Positions 7,787-17,697 of a stretch of DNA of 64,000 bases are shown one piece after another. The DNA lies in assembly GCA_028281285.1 (NCBI GenBank), contig JANQKF010000018.1, forward strand, positions 46,747-110,746. The letters are read 5' to 3'. The translations under genes were made by a program, and so were the position numbers. The stretch's first letter is position 1. Each line of letters starts with the position of its first letter. Source of the DNA: Cyclobacteriaceae bacterium. Lineage in GTDB: Bacteria; Bacteroidota; Bacteroidia; Cytophagales; Cyclobacteriaceae. The notes below the pieces were generated by a model that saw only the letters and a program-made list of their open reading frames with translations, did not search any database and had not been told where the DNA came from.

Positions 7787-7822
7787 AGAAAGGGGAGTCC
7801 TTGACAGGATTCCTTTCTTTTT
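7787..7822 (+). terminator. Weak terminator-like hairpin between rpsO and pnp
   Basis: GAAAGG near 7787 pairs with CCTTTC near 7811, with an inner AGTCC/GGATT helix, followed by TTTTTC. The stem is imperfect. It may attenuate read-through from rpsO into pnp. Confidence 0.45.
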
Positions 7823-7878
7823 CTAACGACTTACACTGCCGGGAAAATTAACGGCAGACCACACATTAAAAAAAATTT

Positions 7879-10023
7879 ATGTTAAATGTTGTTACAAAAA
7901 CCATCACTTTAGATGATGGTAGAACTATTTCCATAGAGACAGGAAAACTCGCTAAGCAGGCCGATGGTTCTGCTGTGGTGAAGATGGGCAATACAATGTT
8001 GCTAGCCACTGTGGTTTCTTCCCAGGATGCCAAAGAGGATGTGGACTTCCTTCCACTTTCTGTCGACTATCAAGAAAAATTTGCCGCAGCGGGTAAAATA
8101 CCAGGTGGCTTTTTGAAAAGAGAAGGGCGTTTGTCCGATCACGAAGTACTAATCTGCAGATTAGTTGACAGAGCTTTAAGGCCTTTATTTCCAGATGATT
8201 ATCATGCTGATACTCAAGTGATGATTTCTATGATTTCTCATGATGAGGATGTTCAGCCAGATGCACTTGCTGCATTGGCAGCATCATCTGCCTTGGCGGT
8301 TTCTGACATCCCATTCAATGGGCCGATTTCAGAAGTAAGAGTCGTTAAGCACCAAGGAGAATACAAGATCAACCCTAGCAGAGAGATAACGTTGGAATCA
8401 GATCTTGAGATCATTGTTGCTGCCGACAAGGACAATATCATGATGGTTGAAGGTGAAATGAATGAAGTTTCTGAAGCCGACATGCTTGAAGCCATGAAGG
8501 CTGCGCATGAAGCCATCAAGGTGCAATGCCAAGCCCAAATTGAACTTGCTGAAGAAGCAGGAACAACCGAAAAGAGAGAATATTCACACGAAAAATCAGA
8601 TGAGGAGCTTTTTCAAAAAATGCATGATGACATGTATGACAAGCTTCATGCATCAGTTTCGAAGCAAACTGCGGATAAAGCAGTAAGAAGCACTGATATC
8701 AGGGCAATCAAAGAAGAATGGGTGGAAGCACTTCCTGAAGATCATGAGTATGATCCATTCTTGATTGGGCAGTATTTTAAGAAAATTCATAAGAGTGCAG
8801 CACGGAATTTTGTGCTGGAATCTCAAAAGAGACTTGATGGTAGAGAGTTTAACGAAATCAGACCTATTTGGTGTGAGACCGATTATCTGCCTTCAGCTCA
8901 CGGCTCTTCCGTGTTTACACGTGGAGAAACCCAATCATTGACATCCTGTACACTCGGAACAAAGTTGGATGAGCAAATGATTGATGGTGCAACTATTTCA
9001 GGTTATAACAAGTTCATCCTTCATTATAACTTCCCGGGCTTCTCAACTGGAGAAGTAAGGCCAAACAGAGGGCCGGGAAGAAGAGAAGTAGGTCATGGAA
9101 ACCTGGCAATGAGAGCACTTAAAAAGGTTTTGCCTAATGAAGAGGAGAATCCGTATACCATTCGTTTGGTTTCTGATATCCTTGAATCAAACGGTTCGTC
9201 ATCAATGGCCACCGTTTGTGCTGGCTCAATGGCACTGATGGATACCGGAGTTAAGATTTCTGGCCCTGTTTCAGGTATTGCTATGGGAATGATCTCAGAC
9301 AGCGAAACAGGTAAATACGCTATCCTTTCAGATATTCTGGGGGATGAGGATCACTTGGGTGATATGGATTTCAAAGTTACCGGTACTGAGAAGGGAATCA
9401 CTGCTTGTCAGATGGACATCAAAGTAGATGGTCTTTCTTACGAAGTATTAGAGCAAGCTTTGAATCAGGCTAAAGAAGGTCGAGAGCATATTTTAGGTGA
9501 AATGAAAAAAGCCATTTCTGAGCCTAGAGCGGACTTTAAGCCACATGTGCCAAGAAGTGAAAAGATCATTATCGAAAAAGATCAGATTGGTGCAGTTATC
9601 GGACCTGGAGGAAAAGTGGTTCAGGAAATACAGAAAGAAACTGGGGCTACGGTAATCATTGAGGAAGAAGAGAACAATGGCGTTGTAACTGTATTCGCTT
9701 CTGATAAAGGGGCCATGGATGGAGCTGTTGCAAGAATCAAGGGTATTGTTGCTGTGCCTGAAGTTGGGCAAGTGTATGAGGGTAAGGTGAAGTCAATTAT
9801 GCCTTTCGGTGCATTCATTGAGTTTATGCCTGGTAAGGATGGATTACTTCACATTTCTGAGATCAAGTGGGAACGCGTTGAGAAGATGGAAGGTGTGATG
9901 GAAGTTGGAGAAGAAGTTACTGTCAAGTTGATTGAAATCGACAAAAAGACTGGTAAATTCAGGTTGTCCAGAAAAGTGTTGTTACCTAGACCCGAGAAAA
10001 AACAAGAGAAAAAAGAGGGATAA
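7879..10023 (+). CDS. pnp: Polyribonucleotide nucleotidyltransferase (PNPase)
   Basis: 3'-5' phosphorolytic exoribonuclease. At 714 residues it has the full domain set: RNase PH-like 1 (about 10-140), helical linker (about 240-325), RNase PH-like 2 (about 330-550) with the active-site region TSCTLGTK and later [12 protein letters not shown] domain (about 560-620; [15 protein letters not shown]) and S1 domain (about 625-700; [15 protein letters not shown]). The leader is A-rich without Shine-Dalgarno. The stop codon TAA lies in the loop of a GAGGGA/TCCCTC hairpin. It is followed by rpoD after 80 bp. Confidence 0.98.
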   Translation: MLNVVTKTITLDDGRTISIETGKLAKQADGSAVVKMGNTMLLATVVSSQDAKEDVDFLPLSVDYQEKFAAAGKIPGGFLKREGRLSDHEVLICRLVDRALRPLFPDDYHADTQVMISMISHDEDVQPDALAALAASSALAVSDIPFNGPISEVRVVKHQGEYKINPSREITLESDLEIIVAADKDNIMMVEGEMNEVSEADMLEAMKAAHEAIKVQCQAQIELAEEAGTTEKREYSHEKSDEELFQKMHDDMYDKLHASVSKQTADKAVRSTDIRAIKEEWVEALPEDHEYDPFLIGQYFKKIHKSAARNFVLESQKRLDGREFNEIRPIWCETDYLPSAHGSSVFTRGETQSLTSCTLGTKLDEQMIDGATISGYNKFILHYNFPGFSTGEVRPNRGPGRREVGHGNLAMRALKKVLPNEEENPYTIRLVSDILESNGSSSMATVCAGSMALMDTGVKISGPVSGIAMGMISDSETGKYAILSDILGDEDHLGDMDFKVTGTEKGITACQMDIKVDGLSYEVLEQALNQAKEGREHILGEMKKAISEPRADFKPHVPRSEKIIIEKDQIGAVIGPGGKVVQEIQKETGATVIIEEEENNGVVTVFASDKGAMDGAVARIKGIVAVPEVGQVYEGKVKSIMPFGAFIEFMPGKDGLLHISEIKWERVEKMEGVMEVGEEVTVKLIEIDKKTGKFRLSRKVLLPRPEKKQEKKEG

Positions 10024-10030
10024 ATCCCTC
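10015..10030 (+). promoter_or_regulatory. Hairpin enclosing the pnp stop codon
   Basis: GAGGGA (10015-10020), loop TAAA containing the TAA stop, TCCCTC (10025-10030). There is no T-run, so it is unlikely to be an intrinsic terminator; it could stabilise the mRNA end. Confidence 0.35.
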
Positions 10031-10103
10031 TGGTTTCCATGAACTTTAATAGGTTTTAGGTCGTTTTAAAAGTTAGATTTAAGAGTTAAACCCCAATAAT
10101 TGA

Positions 10104-10967
10104 ATGAGACAGCTTAAGATTAGTAAGCAGATTACCAATAGAGAATCGCAATCTCTTGACAAGTATCTTCAGGAAATCGGTAAGGTAGACTTATTGACTC
10201 CTGACGAGGAAGTGGACTTGGCCAAGAGAATTCGGGAGGGGGATCAATTGGCTTTGGAAAAGCTCACAAAAGCAAACTTGAGGTTTGTCGTTTCCGTGGC
10301 CAAACAATATCAAAACCAAGGATTGTCTCTGGGTGACCTTATTAATGAAGGAAACCTGGGTCTGATCAAGGCCGCTCAACGTTTCGATGAGACCAGGGGA
10401 TTTAAATTTATCTCTTACGCGGTTTGGTGGATCAGACAGTCAATTCTCCAGGCATTGGCAGAACAGTCAAGAATTGTGAGACTCCCATTGAACAGGGTAG
10501 GGTCTTTGAACAAGATTTCGAAAACTTTCTCAGAGCTTGAACAGAAATTTGAAAGAGAACCATCTCCGGATGAATTGGCAGAGGTATTGGAAGTAACTAC
10601 TAATGAAGTAGTGGATACAATGAAGATTTCAGGCCGACATGTATCAATGGATGCACCATTTGTTCAAGGTGAGGAGAATAGCCTTCTGGATGTTCTTGAA
10701 AACGACATGGAGGAAAAGCCTGATACAGGCTTAATGAATGATTCTTTGAGAAGAGAAGTTCAGAGAGCACTGTCGACCTTGACCCAAAGAGAAGCAGATG
10801 TCATTACATTGTATTTTGGATTGAACGGGGAACATTCAATGACGCTGGAAGAGATTGGAGAAAAATTCAACCTTACCAGAGAGCGTGTAAGGCAGATTAA
10901 AGAGAAGGCAATTAGAAGGTTGAGACATACTTCAAGAAGTAAGGCATTGAAACCTTACTTAGGGTAA
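10104..10967 (+). CDS. rpoD: Primary RNA polymerase sigma factor, Bacteroidota type
   Basis: Housekeeping sigma-70 factor of 287 residues. It lacks region 1.1 and the long non-conserved region found in proteobacterial RpoD, as usual in Bacteroidota. Region 1.2 is at about 15-45 ([20 protein letters not shown]), region 2 at about 50-125 with [20 protein letters not shown] and the -10-binding helix [17 protein letters not shown], region 3 at about 130-205, and region 4 at about 220-280 with the [28 protein letters not shown]. The protein fits the TAnnTTTG promoters in the window. A terminator follows. Confidence 0.97.
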   Translation: MRQLKISKQITNRESQSLDKYLQEIGKVDLLTPDEEVDLAKRIREGDQLALEKLTKANLRFVVSVAKQYQNQGLSLGDLINEGNLGLIKAAQRFDETRGFKFISYAVWWIRQSILQALAEQSRIVRLPLNRVGSLNKISKTFSELEQKFEREPSPDELAEVLEVTTNEVVDTMKISGRHVSMDAPFVQGEENSLLDVLENDMEEKPDTGLMNDSLRREVQRALSTLTQREADVITLYFGLNGEHSMTLEEIGEKFNLTRERVRQIKEKAIRRLRHTSRSKALKPYLG

Positions 10968-10988
10968 ACCCAACCAAAGGATATATAG

Positions 10989-11015
10989 AAAGGTCTCTGA
11001 GTGAGGCCTTTTTTT
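10989..11015 (+). terminator. Terminator after rpoD
   Basis: AAAGGTCTC (10989-10997) pairs with GAGGCCTTT (11003-11011), with one G-U pair, and runs into a string of T. Confidence 0.85.
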
Positions 11016-11034
11016 ATATCTAATGGAACAACGG

Positions 11035-11065
11035 TTGGCGGCTTTGTGTTAATCGAATATCTTAG
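11035..11065 (+). promoter_or_regulatory. Possible promoter of trxB
   Basis: TTG (11035-11037), 20 bases, then TATCTTAG (11058-11065), one mismatch from TAnnTTTG. It leaves about 19 bases before the trxB ATG. Confidence 0.45.
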
Positions 11066-11084
11066 GAAAATAATAGAATAAGCA

Positions 11085-12044
11085 ATGGCAGAAGAACATG
11101 TAAAAGTGTTAGTTATCGGATCAGGTCCGGCAGGATATACAGCAGCTATTTATGCCTCAAGGGCAGGTTTGAATCCGGTTTTGTATACAGGAGGAGAACC
11201 TGGTGGTCAATTAACCACCACCAATGATGTAGAAAACTATCCTGGCTATCCTGAAGGTATCAATGGACCCCAAATGATGGTCGATTTTCAAAAGCAAGCA
11301 GAACGTTTTGGAACTGACATAAGGTACGGAATGATTACTAAAGTTGATTTTTCAGGATATCCGCATAAGGTTTGGGTAGATAATGGAGATGAAATCACAG
11401 CTGATGCTGTTATCATTTCGACAGGAGCCAGCGCGAAGTATCTTGGCCTTCCTTCTGAACAGGCCTTTGCCAACAAAGGAGTATCCGCTTGTGCAGTATG
11501 CGATGGGTTCTTCTATAAGGGAACGGATGTTGCTGTAGTTGGAGCCGGAGATACCGCTGCAGAAGAGGCAACTTATTTGGCTAATCTCTGCCCTAAGGTG
11601 TACATGATTGTTAGAAGAGACGAAATGAGAGCTTCTAAAATCATGCAACAACGAGTAATGAACACTCCAAATATTGAAATTCTCTGGAATACAGAAACTG
11701 ATGAAGTACTCGGAGATGATAGTGGAGTGACTGGTGTAAGAGTGGTAAACAACCAAAGAGGAGAGAAGAAAGAGCTCGATATCAAGGGCTTCTTTGTAGC
11801 GATCGGTCATAAGCCAAACACAGATATTTTTAAGGGGTGGTTAGATATGGATGAAACGGGCTATTTGAAAGTTAAGCCTGGAACGAGCCACACCAATGTA
11901 GAGGGAGTATTTGCTACAGGTGATGCCGCTGACAAGGTTTATCGTCAAGCAGTAACAGCCGCTGGAACCGGCTGTATGGGAGCTTTGGACGCTGAAAGAT
12001 TCTTGGTAGAGAAGGAATTTGAGGCTACAGGCGAAATAGCTTAA
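11085..12044 (+). CDS. trxB: Thioredoxin reductase
   Basis: NADPH-dependent FAD flavoprotein that reduces thioredoxin; 319 residues, typical low-molecular-weight form. The FAD-binding GSGPAGYTAAIYASRAG is at 12-28, the redox-active CAVC at C136/C139, the NADPH motif VVGAGDTAAEEA at about 150-165, and the second FAD motif GVFATGDAAD at about 276-285. Downstream is bshB1 (bacillithiol synthesis), so the two genes together suggest a thiol-redox theme. A hairpin terminator separates them. Confidence 0.96.
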   Translation: MAEEHVKVLVIGSGPAGYTAAIYASRAGLNPVLYTGGEPGGQLTTTNDVENYPGYPEGINGPQMMVDFQKQAERFGTDIRYGMITKVDFSGYPHKVWVDNGDEITADAVIISTGASAKYLGLPSEQAFANKGVSACAVCDGFFYKGTDVAVVGAGDTAAEEATYLANLCPKVYMIVRRDEMRASKIMQQRVMNTPNIEILWNTETDEVLGDDSGVTGVRVVNNQRGEKKELDIKGFFVAIGHKPNTDIFKGWLDMDETGYLKVKPGTSHTNVEGVFATGDAADKVYRQAVTAAGTGCMGALDAERFLVEKEFEATGEIA

Positions 12045-12062
12045 TTGTATTACGAATTTTAG

Positions 12063-12087
12063 GCCACGGCAATTTGTCGTGGCTTTT
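12063..12087 (+). terminator. Terminator after trxB
   Basis: GCCACG (12063-12068) and CGTGGC (12078-12083) form the stem, followed by TTTTG. It is short but well formed. Confidence 0.65.
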
Positions 12088-12102
12088 GTTTAAAACAGTC
12101 CT

Positions 12103-12819
12103 ATGAAACTTGATATTCTTGCTTTTGCAGCCCATCCTGATGACGTTGAACTTGCTTGTTCAGGCACACTCCTCAAAGCGATTTCAAATGGAAAAAAAGC
12201 TGGAATAGTGGACTTTACCAGAGGTGAGTTGGGCACTAGAGGGACACCCGAGATCAGGGATACAGAAGCTGCCGATTCGGCTCGAATCATGGAGTTATCT
12301 GCAAGAGAAAATCTGGGTTTCAGAGATGGTTTCTTCCGGAATGATGAAGAACATCAGCTCAGAGTTATTCAGGCAATTCGCAAATACCGACCTGAAATTG
12401 TGTTGGCAAACGCTATTGACGATCGTCATTCTGATCATGGTCGCGCTTCTGCCTTGGCAAAGGACGCCTGTTTTATGTCAGGGTTAAGAATGATTAAGAC
12501 GGAAGACAACGGTATCATACAAGAAGCGTGGAGGCCAAAAGTGGTGTACCATTATATTCAAAGTGTTCCTCTGGAACCAGACTTTATCGTAGACGTCAGT
12601 GAGGTTTGGGACGCCAGGATGAATTCGATTCGTGCTTTTAAATCCCAGTTTTTTGACCCTCAAAGTGATGAGCCAAATACCTATATCTCATCCCCGGAAT
12701 TCTTGGCTATGATTGAGGCTCGAGGTAAACACTATGGTCATGCGATAGGAGTTAGATACGGAGAGGGCTTCACTGTAGAAAGAATGCCCGGTGTAAGCGA
12801 TATCTTTGATCTGGTCTAG
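12103..12819 (+). CDS. bshB1: Bacillithiol biosynthesis deacetylase BshB1
   Basis: PIG-L/LmbE-fold zinc hydrolase predicted to deacetylate N-acetylglucosaminyl-malate, the second step of bacillithiol synthesis. It has 238 residues. The metal and catalytic motif AAHPDDVELACSGTL is at 8-22, DFTRGELGTRGTPEIRD at about 38-54, and the third-metal-ligand segment DRHSDHGRAS at about 107-116. The block GTRGTPEIRDTEA and the ending YGHAIGVRYGEGF are characteristic of BshB1 rather than of mycothiol MshB. It overlaps the convergent pdxH by 4 bp. bshA and bshC are not in the window. Confidence 0.92.
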   Translation: MKLDILAFAAHPDDVELACSGTLLKAISNGKKAGIVDFTRGELGTRGTPEIRDTEAADSARIMELSARENLGFRDGFFRNDEEHQLRVIQAIRKYRPEIVLANAIDDRHSDHGRASALAKDACFMSGLRMIKTEDNGIIQEAWRPKVVYHYIQSVPLEPDFIVDVSEVWDARMNSIRAFKSQFFDPQSDEPNTYISSPEFLAMIEARGKHYGHAIGVRYGEGFTVERMPGVSDIFDLV

Positions 12820-13454
12820 GGCGACATCCTGGATATCTCCCAATTCCCTTCTTTCAGTTGGTAGAAAATCCGATCATGAAGTCGATTTTTTCGACCTTGC
12901 CAAAATTCGAATGTGGTTGGAACCACTCGAAAGCCACCCCAAAAATCCGGTAAAGGAACTTTGCCATCCTTAAACTTCTCCTTCATTTCACGAAGTTTCA
13001 TTTCAAGAATACTTCTTGAACTGATTACCTGACTTTGTTGCGAAACCCAGGCACCAAGACGGCTTCCAAATGGCCTGGAGGTAAAGTATGCCAGCGATTC
13101 TTTAGTTGAAATTTTTTGTGCCCTTCCGGTGATAGAGACTTGTCTTTCCAATCCATACCATGGAAAAAGAAGTGATACGTGAGGGTTTTCACTTATTTGT
13201 TTTGCCTTTCGACTCTTATAGTTTGTATAAAAAACCAGCCCTTCTTCATCATAAGCCTTGAGGAGTACAGTTCTTTGAGTGGGTTGGTTGTTACTATCAA
13301 CAGTACCGACAATCATGGCGTTAGGCTCAAGTAATTCTGATGAGAGTGCTTCCTCAAACCATTTTCTGAATTGGTTAAAAGGAGAGGGATCGACATTGTC
13401 AATATCGAGAGTTGCCCGGGTGTATTCTTGCCTGAGATCGGCTGGATTTTTCAT
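12816..13454 (-). CDS. pdxH: Pyridoxamine 5'-phosphate oxidase
   Basis: FMN enzyme oxidising pyridoxamine or pyridoxine phosphate to pyridoxal 5'-phosphate. At 212 residues it is normal length. FMN-binding segments are visible: PTQRTVLLKAYDEEGLVFYTNY (about 58-80), SRKAKQISENPHVSLLFPW (about 82-100) and QSQVISSR (about 138-146); the substrate-binding ending is WQGRKNRLHDRIFY plus the C-terminal RMSP. It is transcribed opposite to its neighbours, with the divergent YqgE gene 107 bp away. Confidence 0.96.
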   Translation of the reverse strand: MKNPADLRQEYTRATLDIDNVDPSPFNQFRKWFEEALSSELLEPNAMIVGTVDSNNQPTQRTVLLKAYDEEGLVFYTNYKSRKAKQISENPHVSLLFPWYGLERQVSITGRAQKISTKESLAYFTSRPFGSRLGAWVSQQSQVISSRSILEMKLREMKEKFKDGKVPLPDFWGGFRVVPTTFEFWQGRKNRLHDRIFYQLKEGNWEISRMSP

Positions 13455-13560
13455 AGGGATTATTTAAGCATAAAGGTAATACACGAACGGCTAAATGTTT
13501 CAAGAGTAATATTAGGCAAAGTAGAACAGACTCTATAATTTTCCGTTCAAGGTCAAATAC

Positions 13561-14133
13561 ATGTTCGAATACGATAAAAACATTCCCGATCCTAAAAGTG
13601 GAGATTTTCTAATCTCAGAACCGTTTCTTCCAGATCCGAATTTCGAGAGAACAGTGATCTTGGTCTGTGAGCACAACGAAGAAGGAACATTCGGCCTGGT
13701 ACTGAATAAAATTACCGATTTGACTCTCAATGATGTTATGGAAGACAACTTTGAGTTTCTAGGCAGATTGAATTTGGGAGGTCCCGTTGAGCAGAACACC
13801 CTGCATTTTGTTCATCGATTGGAGGACATCGAAGGGTCGGTGAAAATAGGAGAAGGTCTTTATTGGAGTGGAAGTTTTGAACAGGTCAAAATATTATTGG
13901 AAACAGGAACAATTGAAGAAGAGGATATCAAGTTTTTCATTGGATACTCCGGATGGTCTGAGGGTCAACTGAGAGAGGAATTGGACAAACAATCGTGGTT
14001 TGTCAAACCAAAAGCCACCGCCAGGCAAGTCTTTGATTTGGATGCGGACGACTTGTGGAAGTCTATTCTCAGTGAAATGGGAGGGAAGTATCGGGTGTTT
14101 TCAAATTACCCGGTGGACCCACGCTTGAATTGA
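13561..14133 (+). CDS. YqgE/AlgH family protein
   Basis: 190-residue cytoplasmic protein. The family pattern GDFLISEPFLPDPNFERTVILV at about 14-35, EGTFGLVLNK at about 41-50, LGGPVEQNTLHFVH at about 72-85 and the closing FIGYSGWSEGQLREEL are all present. Family members are widespread but biochemically undefined; AlgH was linked to alginate regulation in Pseudomonas. It is followed 62 bp later by a DUF349 gene, possibly in the same transcript. Confidence 0.92.
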   Translation: MFEYDKNIPDPKSGDFLISEPFLPDPNFERTVILVCEHNEEGTFGLVLNKITDLTLNDVMEDNFEFLGRLNLGGPVEQNTLHFVHRLEDIEGSVKIGEGLYWSGSFEQVKILLETGTIEEEDIKFFIGYSGWSEGQLREELDKQSWFVKPKATARQVFDLDADDLWKSILSEMGGKYRVFSNYPVDPRLN

Positions 14134-14195
14134 ATCTTTTGTTAAATTTGATTTGAAATGCAACGGTGCGGCTTCGAGCCGAAGAACAATTAGTC

Positions 14196-16400
14196 ATGAG
14201 TGAAGAAAATAAGAGGGAGCAAGAGGGTGATCAGGAAATTCTAAAACAGAACCCCGAGAATACTACAGAACCCAACAAAGAACAACCACAAGAAGACCTC
14301 CAACCCCAGGAGGTAGAAGGAACTGTTCAGCCTGAAGATCAGGAACTACCAAAAGAAATTGAAGCAAGTTCTACCGATGAGGCAGTCGCTGAACCGAAAG
14401 CCGAATCCGAGGAAGTCATTACTGAGCCAGAAGATAAGGAGAGTACAGAGGCTGTTGCCGAAGCCGAAGTTGATCAGAAGGAAAATACTCCAATCATTAA
14501 TTCTGATGAACCTAAGTCAGAATCCCCGGTGGAGGAAGTAGTACAACCCGAAGCACCGGAAGAGCCTGCAATATCCTCGGAGGAGGAACCAGTTGCGGAA
14601 GTTGTGGATAAGTCAAGTGAGGAATCAGTTAAAGAAACAGACGATTCCCAAAATGAGGAACCGGAAGTAGAAAAAGCCGAAGAGGAAGAAGAAATAATTG
14701 ATTACAGCACCTTTTCAAGAGAGCAATTGGTTGATGCTGCAGAAGAGCTTTCCAAGCAAGAACATGTAGCACGAGTTGAGAATACTATTGGACAGATTGT
14801 ACCTCTTTTCAGTGAAATGGAGAAAGGGTTAAAAGAAACTGCCCTGAATAAGTTTATCGTTGATGGAGGTAACCCCGATGACTTTGAATTCAATCGAGAC
14901 GATTTGTTCAATCGGTTCAATGCTGCAGTTCGTCTGATACGTGATAAGAGAGCAAGGTTTATAAAGGATCGCGAAGCGAATAAAGAACGAAACTTCGAAA
15001 AGAAACAGGCCCTGTTAGATAGATTGAGAGATTTGGTGGACGGAGAGAATGCGACCACCAACATCTCACCAATAAAGGAAATTCAGCAAGAATGGAGAAC
15101 AATAGGTCCCGTTCCAAATCAACACAACAAGACCTTGTGGGCTAACTATAATGCCTTGCTCGATCGGTTTTATAATAACCGACATATTCTTTTTGAGCTT
15201 AAGGAGCTTGATCGAAAGAAAAACCAGAAGCTCAAAGAGGCCTTGTGTGAAAAGGCTGAGGCACTCAACGGACTGGATGACATCAAGACGGCCATTATTC
15301 AACTCAATGAACTTCACGAAGAGTACAAGAAAATAGGTGCTGTTCCAAGAGAGGTTCAGGAATCATTATGGCAGCGTTTTAAGGCAGCATCTGACGAAAT
15401 ATATAAGAAGCGAAAAGCCTACTTGGAAGATCTTAAAGGAGAACTTCAAGAGAACCTGGTCAAGAAAAAAGAGCTTGCCGAAGAGATTAAGGCTTTTGTT
15501 TCCTTTGATTCAGATCGGATCAACGAATGGAATGCGAAGACGAAAGAAGTGATTGCAATCCAAAAAAAATGGGAGGCATTGGGTGGTCTGCCTCGTGAAC
15601 ATGCCAAAGAGGTAAACCGAGAATTTTGGGGTGCATTCAAGACATTCTTCAGTCACAAGAACGCATTCTTCAAAAAGCTTGAAGGACAACGAAAGGAGAA
15701 CCTTGAAGCCAAACAAAGGTTGGTTGAAGAGGCTCGGGCTTTAAAAGAGAGTGACGACTGGAATAAGACGGCAGATAAGCTCAAAGGACTACAGCGAAAG
15801 TGGAAAGAGATTGGTCCGGTACCGGAGAAGTTTCGCAACTCAGTTTACGCGGATTTTAAGGAGGCATGTGATGAATTCTTCAATAATCGAAGGGCCAGTC
15901 TGAACAGAGCCGAAGAAGGTTATACCGAAAATCTGACCAAAAAAGAAGAGTTGTGTGCCCAGATTGAAGGAGCAGCAAAGCAGAAGAAAGGTAGTGCAGA
16001 GGATTTAGACACTTGGGTAAATCAATGGAAGGAAATAGGATTTGTGCCTAAAAACTCAATCAAGAAGATTGAAGAGCGATTCGAAAAAGCACTCGAGTCT
16101 TTTGTAGGTACCTTGGACGTCCCGGAAGAAGATAGAGAAGGGCTTATTATGAAAGCACAGCTGAGTGGCCTGAGCAAAGGACCAAATGCTGATCGGAATA
16201 TTCAAAAGAAGGAGGGAGCCATTCGAAGACAAATCCAGGAACTTGAGGATAACATCAATCTATGGAATAATAACCTGGCGTTCTTTGCGAATTCAAAAAC
16301 AGCAGATAAGCTGAAAGTTGAGTTCGATGAAAAGATCGAAAAAGCCGAAGAAGAGGTGAGGAAATTGAAGAAACAACTCCGACTGGTTAGGAGTATTTAA
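14196..16400 (+). CDS. DUF349-repeat protein with acidic N-terminal region
   Basis: About 734 residues. I start at ATG 14196 because an earlier in-frame GTG (14166) adds a segment that does not look like part of the acidic tail. Residues 1-175 are a low-complexity Glu/Pro/Val-rich acidic region. From about 180 on, helical DUF349 repeats recur, each with the pattern IQxxWRTIGPVP or LQRKWKEIGPVP followed by LWxxF and a charged helix (at least five copies, for example IQQEW, IQKKWEALGGLP, LQRKWKEIGPVP, WVNQWKEIGFVP). The C-terminus is a coiled coil (KAEEEVRKLKKQLRLV). Bacteroidota carry this long form widely. The function is unknown and no signal peptide is seen. Confidence 0.88.
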   Translation: MSEENKREQEGDQEILKQNPENTTEPNKEQPQEDLQPQEVEGTVQPEDQELPKEIEASSTDEAVAEPKAESEEVITEPEDKESTEAVAEAEVDQKENTPIINSDEPKSESPVEEVVQPEAPEEPAISSEEEPVAEVVDKSSEESVKETDDSQNEEPEVEKAEEEEEIIDYSTFSREQLVDAAEELSKQEHVARVENTIGQIVPLFSEMEKGLKETALNKFIVDGGNPDDFEFNRDDLFNRFNAAVRLIRDKRARFIKDREANKERNFEKKQALLDRLRDLVDGENATTNISPIKEIQQEWRTIGPVPNQHNKTLWANYNALLDRFYNNRHILFELKELDRKKNQKLKEALCEKAEALNGLDDIKTAIIQLNELHEEYKKIGAVPREVQESLWQRFKAASDEIYKKRKAYLEDLKGELQENLVKKKELAEEIKAFVSFDSDRINEWNAKTKEVIAIQKKWEALGGLPREHAKEVNREFWGAFKTFFSHKNAFFKKLEGQRKENLEAKQRLVEEARALKESDDWNKTADKLKGLQRKWKEIGPVPEKFRNSVYADFKEACDEFFNNRRASLNRAEEGYTENLTKKEELCAQIEGAAKQKKGSAEDLDTWVNQWKEIGFVPKNSIKKIEERFEKALESFVGTLDVPEEDREGLIMKAQLSGLSKGPNADRNIQKKEGAIRRQIQELEDNINLWNNNLAFFANSKTADKLKVEFDEKIEKAEEEVRKLKKQLRLVRSI

Positions 16401-16419
16401 TCGAAGAGATCGAAAAGAA

Positions 16420-16448
16420 AAAGGATTCACTTAGTGAATCCTTTTTTT
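16420..16448. terminator. Bidirectional terminator between DUF349 gene and tRNA-Thr
   Basis: GGATTCACT and AGTGAATCC (within 16422-16441) form a near-perfect palindrome flanked by A-run and T-run, so it can serve the + strand gene and the - strand tRNA. Confidence 0.8.
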
Positions 16449-16456
16449 ATGCCTTG

Positions 16457-16529
<73 letters not shown>

Positions 16530-16716
16530 TTTTCGTTCAAAGCGAGTGCAAATATAGAGGTCGTTGGATTAATTGCAAACCGCAAAAGCCAAAAGTTTGA
16601 ATTTAATTCTTAAGCGCAATTGCATTCATCGGATGAATTATATGAACTGCCTGATTAGATTGGTCTTGTTCCCCTTTTTGCCTTTGTCTTTGCTTGGTTT
16701 TACCTAATTTAAAAGG

Positions 16717-17676
16717 ATGAAACTAAGGGGACGAAGGAGGTTCTTGAAGCAATCGCTTAGTGTGACCGCTTTGCTCGCAACCCCCAACGTTTTATGGTCA
16801 TTTCCTAAAAATGGAGAACGCCAGTTCAGGATGAGCCTGAATCCGGGTGCTATTGGTGTTCGGATGTCCCAGTTTCAATTGGTTGAGACAGCGGCTAGAT
16901 TTGGGTTTGAGGCAATTGCGCCTCAGTTTATTGAATTGGCAGGTATGAGCTCTGGCCAGGTCGATGCCATTCTGGGTCAAATGTCTGAATCAGAACTGAC
17001 TTGGGATGCGGCAGGGTTGCCTGTTGAATTCAGAGGTTCGGAACCAGTGTTTCGTGAGAATCTCTTACGTCTTCATCCCATCGCTGCCGGACTGATGAAC
17101 GCAGGTGTTACCCGTATGTCGACATGGATTATGCCTACACATTCAGAACTGACTTATAGAAAGAACTTTGACCTACATATTCGAAGACTTAGATTGATCC
17201 TTGACATACTCAAGGACTATAATATTCGACTTGGACTTGAGTATGTCGGTCCCAGGACTTTAATGAATAGAGATCGCTATCCGTTCATTCGTTCATTAGC
17301 AGAAATTCAAGAGTTAATCACTGAAGTGAATCGTGCGAATCTCGGAATTCAGCTTGATAGCTTCCATTGGCATTGTGCAGGTGAAACAGAAGCAGATTTG
17401 TTGCGCCTTAACAAGGAAATGATTGTTACGTGTGATCTCAATGATGCCATTCAAGGAAGAAGTCCTGCTGAACAGATCGACTCGGAAAGAACATTACCCG
17501 GAGAAACGGGAGTGATCAATTTAAAGGCCTTTGTGAATGCACTTAATGTCATTGAATATGATGGGCCCGTAAGAGCAGAACCGTTTAATGAAGAACTCAA
17601 CCAACAAGATGATGATGTTGCGATTCAAAAAACATATGATGCATTGAAAAATACTTTTGACCTTATTAATAACTGA
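16717..17676 (+). CDS. Exported TIM-barrel sugar isomerase/epimerase-like protein
   Basis: 319 residues. The N-terminus MKLRGRRRFLKQSLSVTALLATP is a twin-arginine (Tat) type signal (RRRFLK), so export in folded form with cofactor or metal is likely. The rest fits the xylose-isomerase-like TIM barrel (AP endonuclease 2 family): GFEAIAPQFIELAG early, then LGLEYVGPRT, LGIQLDSFHWHCAG with metal-ligand candidates D and H, and VRAEPFNEELN near the end. It begins an operon with a GMC dehydrogenase (21-bp gap), a pairing often seen in periplasmic sugar or 3-keto-sugar metabolism. The exact substrate is unknown. Confidence 0.8.
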   Translation: MKLRGRRRFLKQSLSVTALLATPNVLWSFPKNGERQFRMSLNPGAIGVRMSQFQLVETAARFGFEAIAPQFIELAGMSSGQVDAILGQMSESELTWDAAGLPVEFRGSEPVFRENLLRLHPIAAGLMNAGVTRMSTWIMPTHSELTYRKNFDLHIRRLRLILDILKDYNIRLGLEYVGPRTLMNRDRYPFIRSLAEIQELITEVNRANLGIQLDSFHWHCAGETEADLLRLNKEMIVTCDLNDAIQGRSPAEQIDSERTLPGETGVINLKAFVNALNVIEYDGPVRAEPFNEELNQQDDDVAIQKTYDALKNTFDLINN

Positions 17677-17697
17677 TTGACTTTTTAAATTACATCT

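Noticed and set aside
11352..11810. 152-aa open frame on the minus strand within trxB
   Set aside because: It lies antisense to a complete, highly conserved trxB with normal codon use; the translated sequence is Ser/Cys/His-rich without any family resemblance.
14166..14168. GTG 14166 as start of the DUF349 gene
   Set aside because: The extra ten residues are basic and hydrophobic, unlike the acidic region that begins right after ATG 14196.
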